DNA from: Bacillus sp. DNRA2
GTDB lineage: Bacteria > Bacillota > Bacilli > Bacillales > Cytobacillaceae
Reading direction: 5' to 3'
DNA length: 64,000 nt
Assembly (NCBI RefSeq): GCF_012843265.1
Contig: NZ_JABAIT010000014.1
Coordinates: 57,222-121,221 of the forward strand
Under the pieces are notes generated by a model that was not told the DNA's origin, searched no databases, and was given only the letters and a program-made list of their open reading frames with translations. A program made the translations under genes and the position numbers. Numbering within the stretch: the stretch's first letter is position 1; every line of letters starts with the position of its first letter. This document shows positions 61,550 through 64,000 of this stretch, in pieces.

Positions 61550-62948
61550 TGACATTCCTGCTTTCATTAATTATGCGATATAGATCCTGAATAAAGAATT
61601 CCAGTGTTTTTTTTGAGTGAGCACAGAATCTCTCGTCAACAGAGTGAATAGTGTTGCCTGGTTTCAGATGCATGGCATTTACAGGACATCCTCCACCACA
61701 AATGCCCAGAGAAGGACAATCCATGCAATATTCTTGGTTTAGCGGGGTCAACTGAGACCATTCTATAAAGTCCTTATCTTTAGTAGCATCAAATGAATCG
61801 TCATTAATGTTTGTAACAAAGTATTTCTTATCAAACAGACAACCATGACAAATTCCAACCTGGCCATTCGGAGCAACTACAATCTGACCTCCAGATGTAG
61901 CCGCACAATCAGAGAAATAAACCTGAGACTTCGAGAATGATTTTAATTTGCGCATGATACGGTCTTCATATATGCCGCGTTTTCTTAATTCAACAAACTC
62001 ATCGATGATGAACTGTGCAGCAGCTTCATTGTAGCTTTGAGGAAGGACAAAGGTGTTACTGGACATCATAATGTTAAAACCAAATGCCTTAATACCATAG
62101 TTATCTACCAAGTTAAGAATGTTCGTTGTATCCTTAATGGTATCTTCACTTAGCGTAACTGACAACGACACATCAACGCCGAGACTTTTACATAAATCCA
62201 AGGTTTTAAGGATGCGCCTGAAAACAGGATTACCGGCAACATCTACACGCATTTTGTTTGTTTCCTCAGTGAAGCCGTCAACAGAAATTGCGATAGATAC
62301 CCCAAGCTCTTTCAGTTTAAGGATTCTTTCTTCATTCAAAAGAAGCCCGTTGGTTACCATCGACATTTCAACATTTTTGATACATTTTTCTGATTCACGA
62401 AGGCTATTCAGCCTTTTTGCAATATGTACCAGCACTGGGAAATTCACCATCGGTTCACCACCATAGAAGATAACAACAGGATTGTTATCTTCAAAGTCTA
62501 AACCAGAGAGCTTTATCTGACGAATAAAGAATTCGATAGCTTCATCAGCAGTTTCAGGTGTCATATCCTGCAATAAGAATTTGTTTCGTTTTTCAATATC
62601 ATTATTTCCCAGAAAACAGTATTTGCAGGCGAAGTTGCACTGTTCGCTAAGAATCATATAGCAAACATTTATTGCAGGGCCGGGGATTTTTGATTTAACA
62701 AAATTCAGAACCTTATCATCTTCATCATCTGTTTTGGTTAGAATTTTGAATTTAGATAACTCAGTGACTTCGGCTTTGATTGAATCCGGAGCATTATCTA
62801 TTAAGTCACAAAAAGGGCTTGCAAGCCAATCCTGCAAGCCCTTGAATGCTTCTCTCGTTAAGTACACCGGTTTCATTCTCAGAGAATGATATAAGACTAC
62901 AGCATCCCCCAAGTCATATTCATGTGTAAAGCGAGAAAATCTTACCAT
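61527..62948 (-). CDS. Radical SAM/SPASM maturase of cysteine-rich peptides (CcpM-like)
   Basis: 473 residues. Radical SAM cluster in SEQCNFACKYCFLG (CxxxCxxC), GGEP in FYGGEPMVNFP, and a C-terminal SPASM domain with GICHGC, CMDCPSLGICGGGCPVN and a last HSVDERFCAHS. It should install thioether or similar bonds on the two peptides encoded upstream. The N-terminus (FTHEYDLGDAVVLYHSL) resembles the Clostridium CcpM group. ATG at 62948 overlaps the stop of peptide 1 and has GGGAGG upstream. Confidence 0.86.
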   Translation of the reverse strand: MVRFSRFTHEYDLGDAVVLYHSLRMKPVYLTREAFKGLQDWLASPFCDLIDNAPDSIKAEVTELSKFKILTKTDDEDDKVLNFVKSKIPGPAINVCYMILSEQCNFACKYCFLGNNDIEKRNKFLLQDMTPETADEAIEFFIRQIKLSGLDFEDNNPVVIFYGGEPMVNFPVLVHIAKRLNSLRESEKCIKNVEMSMVTNGLLLNEERILKLKELGVSIAISVDGFTEETNKMRVDVAGNPVFRRILKTLDLCKSLGVDVSLSVTLSEDTIKDTTNILNLVDNYGIKAFGFNIMMSSNTFVLPQSYNEAAAQFIIDEFVELRKRGIYEDRIMRKLKSFSKSQVYFSDCAATSGGQIVVAPNGQVGICHGCLFDKKYFVTNINDDSFDATKDKDFIEWSQLTPLNQEYCMDCPSLGICGGGCPVNAMHLKPGNTIHSVDERFCAHSKKTLEFFIQDLYRIINESRNVNGGLHQN

Positions 62949-63094
62949 TCGATTTCCTCCCATTCCGGAATAGCTTTGCAAGAGCATGCACAAGTACATG
63001 AATTGCAAGCTACACAAGCACAACGGGCCATAACAACAGCCTCATTCACAATATTTCCAAAGAGTTCGGCATAATCGAAATTTGTAGCGCTCAT
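62942..63094 (-). CDS. Seven-cysteine RiPP precursor peptide 1 (50 aa)
   Basis: Leader MSATNFDYAELFGNIVNEAV, then a cysteine-rich core CACVACNSCTCACSC (seven Cys, residues 25-39) and an acidic tail PEWEEIEW. GGGAGGAAAT stands before the ATG. The stop overlaps the maturase start. The core and length recall the Clo7bot and CLI_3235 type peptides of clostridia, which pair with CcpM maturases. It is too short for standard gene callers. Confidence 0.82.
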   Translation of the reverse strand: MSATNFDYAELFGNIVNEAVVMARCACVACNSCTCACSCKAIPEWEEIEW

Positions 63095-63095
63095 A

Positions 63096-63263
63096 TTACA
63101 TTTCCTCCCATTCAAAATCAGAAATCATTCCACCATAACAAGAGCAACGGCAATTGCACATACAACCAGTACACTGTGATATGCACTGTGCAGCAGCAAC
63201 TATGGTGGAGTGGCTAATGTTTCCAAGCATGGCATCATATGCGGTTTTAGTATAGTTTACCAT
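63096..63263 (-). CDS. Seven-cysteine RiPP precursor peptide 2 (55 aa)
   Basis: Leader MVNYTKTAYDAMLGNISHST, core CISQCTGCMCNCRCSC (seven Cys, residues 27-42) and tail SDFEWEEM. Its AGGGGGTG ribosome site is strong and it lies one base before peptide 1. The two peptides share the alternating C-x-C core and the EWEE tail but differ in leader, so they look like an old duplication. Confidence 0.82.
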   Translation of the reverse strand: MVNYTKTAYDAMLGNISHSTIVAAAQCISQCTGCMCNCRCSCYGGMISDFEWEEM

Positions 63264-63758
63264 GTGTTGACACCCCCTGAATAATTTTCCATTTATAAGA
63301 AAATTGTACACTCGCGAAAGGATAATAGCAATGATACAAATTATACATAACCCTTCAAAAATCCAAAAATTCACTATATATAGCATTAACACCTTGAAGT
63401 TAATTCTATATATTGATTTTTATAAAATGTTAAATTTTTGTGAAAAAATAAAAAGTGGTGAAAATTCCATAAATAGCGTGTTTTCTTTACTTATCTATAA
63501 TTCGTTAAAAACGTATTTTCACTTGACAATTCCCTAAATGTATAATAAGATTTTAATCTTTTTCAATTTTTTTGCTTTACTCGATTATTTTCTCTGGCAA
63601 ACCATCCCTCCACGCCAAATACCTTCCAAATTACGGAGTAAGATCTTCCAGGTATGGGTTAAAGAGGCTAATCCATATGATGTGGTGAACGAATATACTT
63701 CTTATGATTCTAGATTTGGATATTTGACGGTGATCGAATTTATTTAATAATGGTGTAA
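63264..63758. other. Spacer upstream of the RiPP operon
   Basis: AT-rich DNA that must hold the RiPP promoter (a TATAAT is present near 63338 on the minus strand, with no clear -35 box). On the plus strand 63538-63747 encodes a 69-codon frame ending DSRFGYLTVIEFI without a ribosome site, perhaps a gene tail. Confidence 0.35.
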
Positions 63759-63764
63759 CTAAAA

Positions 63765-63804
63765 AAATGCAAACTCAATTTATCATTGAAATGAATTTGC
63801 ATTT
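63765..63804. terminator. Bidirectional terminator
   Basis: AAATGCAAA and TTTGCATTT form a 9-bp stem extended by TCA/TGA, with A and T runs on both sides. Confidence 0.7.
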
Positions 63805-63904
63805 TTTATTGAGGATTTTTTTTAAGCAATAACAACCATTTTCACACGAACTTTTTGAACATTCTAGTCACGCCAACAAAATTGACACCCCTCGGGAGGT
63901 CAAT

Positions 63905-63975
63905 AAAGTAGGGAAACCTCTCTCGAGGCTTCCCCCTTATCAAACCGTACGTGCCCTATTAAGGCATACGGCTTA
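63905..63975 (-). mobile_element. Probable 3' end of a group II intron (domains V and VI)
   Basis: On the minus strand AAGCCGTATGCC, a short loop and GGGCACGTACGGTT fold like domain V with the AGC catalytic triad. Next GGGAAGCCTC, GAGA and GAGGTTTCCC form a domain VI-like hairpin, followed by CTACTTTA, a plausible intron end. The intron body and its reverse transcriptase would lie beyond the right edge. Confidence 0.55.
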
Positions 63976-64000
63976 CCAAATGTTACAATGTTTATCAAGA

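Noticed and set aside
63304..63537. 77-codon plus-strand frame upstream of the RiPP operon
   Set aside because: It has no ribosome site and an AT-driven amino acid composition; the region is better explained as promoter DNA of the minus-strand operon.

Overview
The window is low-GC Gram-positive DNA, most likely from a soil Bacillaceae species (Bacillus sensu lato, Neobacillus/Mesobacillus-like). The reasons are strong AGGAGG-type ribosome sites, frequent TTG and GTG starts, families typical of Bacillus (DUF421, YczI-like DUF3953, HsmA, a MerR/alcohol dehydrogenase pair) and sigma-A promoters. No rRNA, tRNA or CRISPR array was seen. Most genes are on the minus strand. All assignments come from reading the sequence and recalling protein families; no database search was run.

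Region 1 (1-7.1 kb) holds an IS3-family element that has cut an alpha/beta hydrolase gene, then a DUF421 membrane protein, two small membrane proteins, a nitroreductase, an MBL-fold hydrolase and a decayed cupin gene. Region 2 (7.1-10.7 kb) is a compact circular-bacteriocin locus of the enterocin AS-48 type: precursor, large membrane protein, SpoIIM/DUF95 protein, ABC ATPase and a small putative immunity protein. Region 3 (11.1-19.4 kb) has a zinc alcohol dehydrogenase divergent from a MerR regulator with a legible operator/promoter pair, a nicotinamidase-like hydrolase, a secreted nuclease lipoprotein, an HsmA protein and an unrecognised two-gene operon.

Region 4 (19.5-29.5 kb) is a polymorphic-toxin array. 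One full-length toxin with a pre-toxin domain (27.7-29.5 kb) is followed by several 5'-truncated modules. These share its middle and linker but carry different nuclease or deaminase tips, most with their own immunity gene. Three modules begin just downstream of a related transcription terminator. The array has been invaded by an IS1595 remnant, a SAP-domain gene with an SOS-box-like promoter, and a short palindromic repeat.

Region 5 (29.9-63.3 kb) is a stranded DnaD/DnaB-like replication pair followed by a defence island. In order: a NUDIX protein convergent with a PLD/helicase/DUF3427 protein; a very unusual pair made of a methyltransferase-like/HsdS-like/histidine-kinase-like fusion and a receiver-domain protein; an EVE-domain protein; a complete type 3 BREX operon (brxF-brxC-pglX-pglZ-brxA-like-brxHII); a McrC-like nuclease with a truncated McrB; and a RiPP locus with twin seven-cysteine peptides, a radical SAM/SPASM maturase and a UvrA-like ATPase. 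The right edge carries what looks like the 3' end of a group II intron.

The best candidates for undescribed biology are the methyltransferase/kinase fusion with its receiver partner (38.2-41.7 kb) and the UvrA-linked cysteine-rich peptide locus (59.4-63.3 kb).
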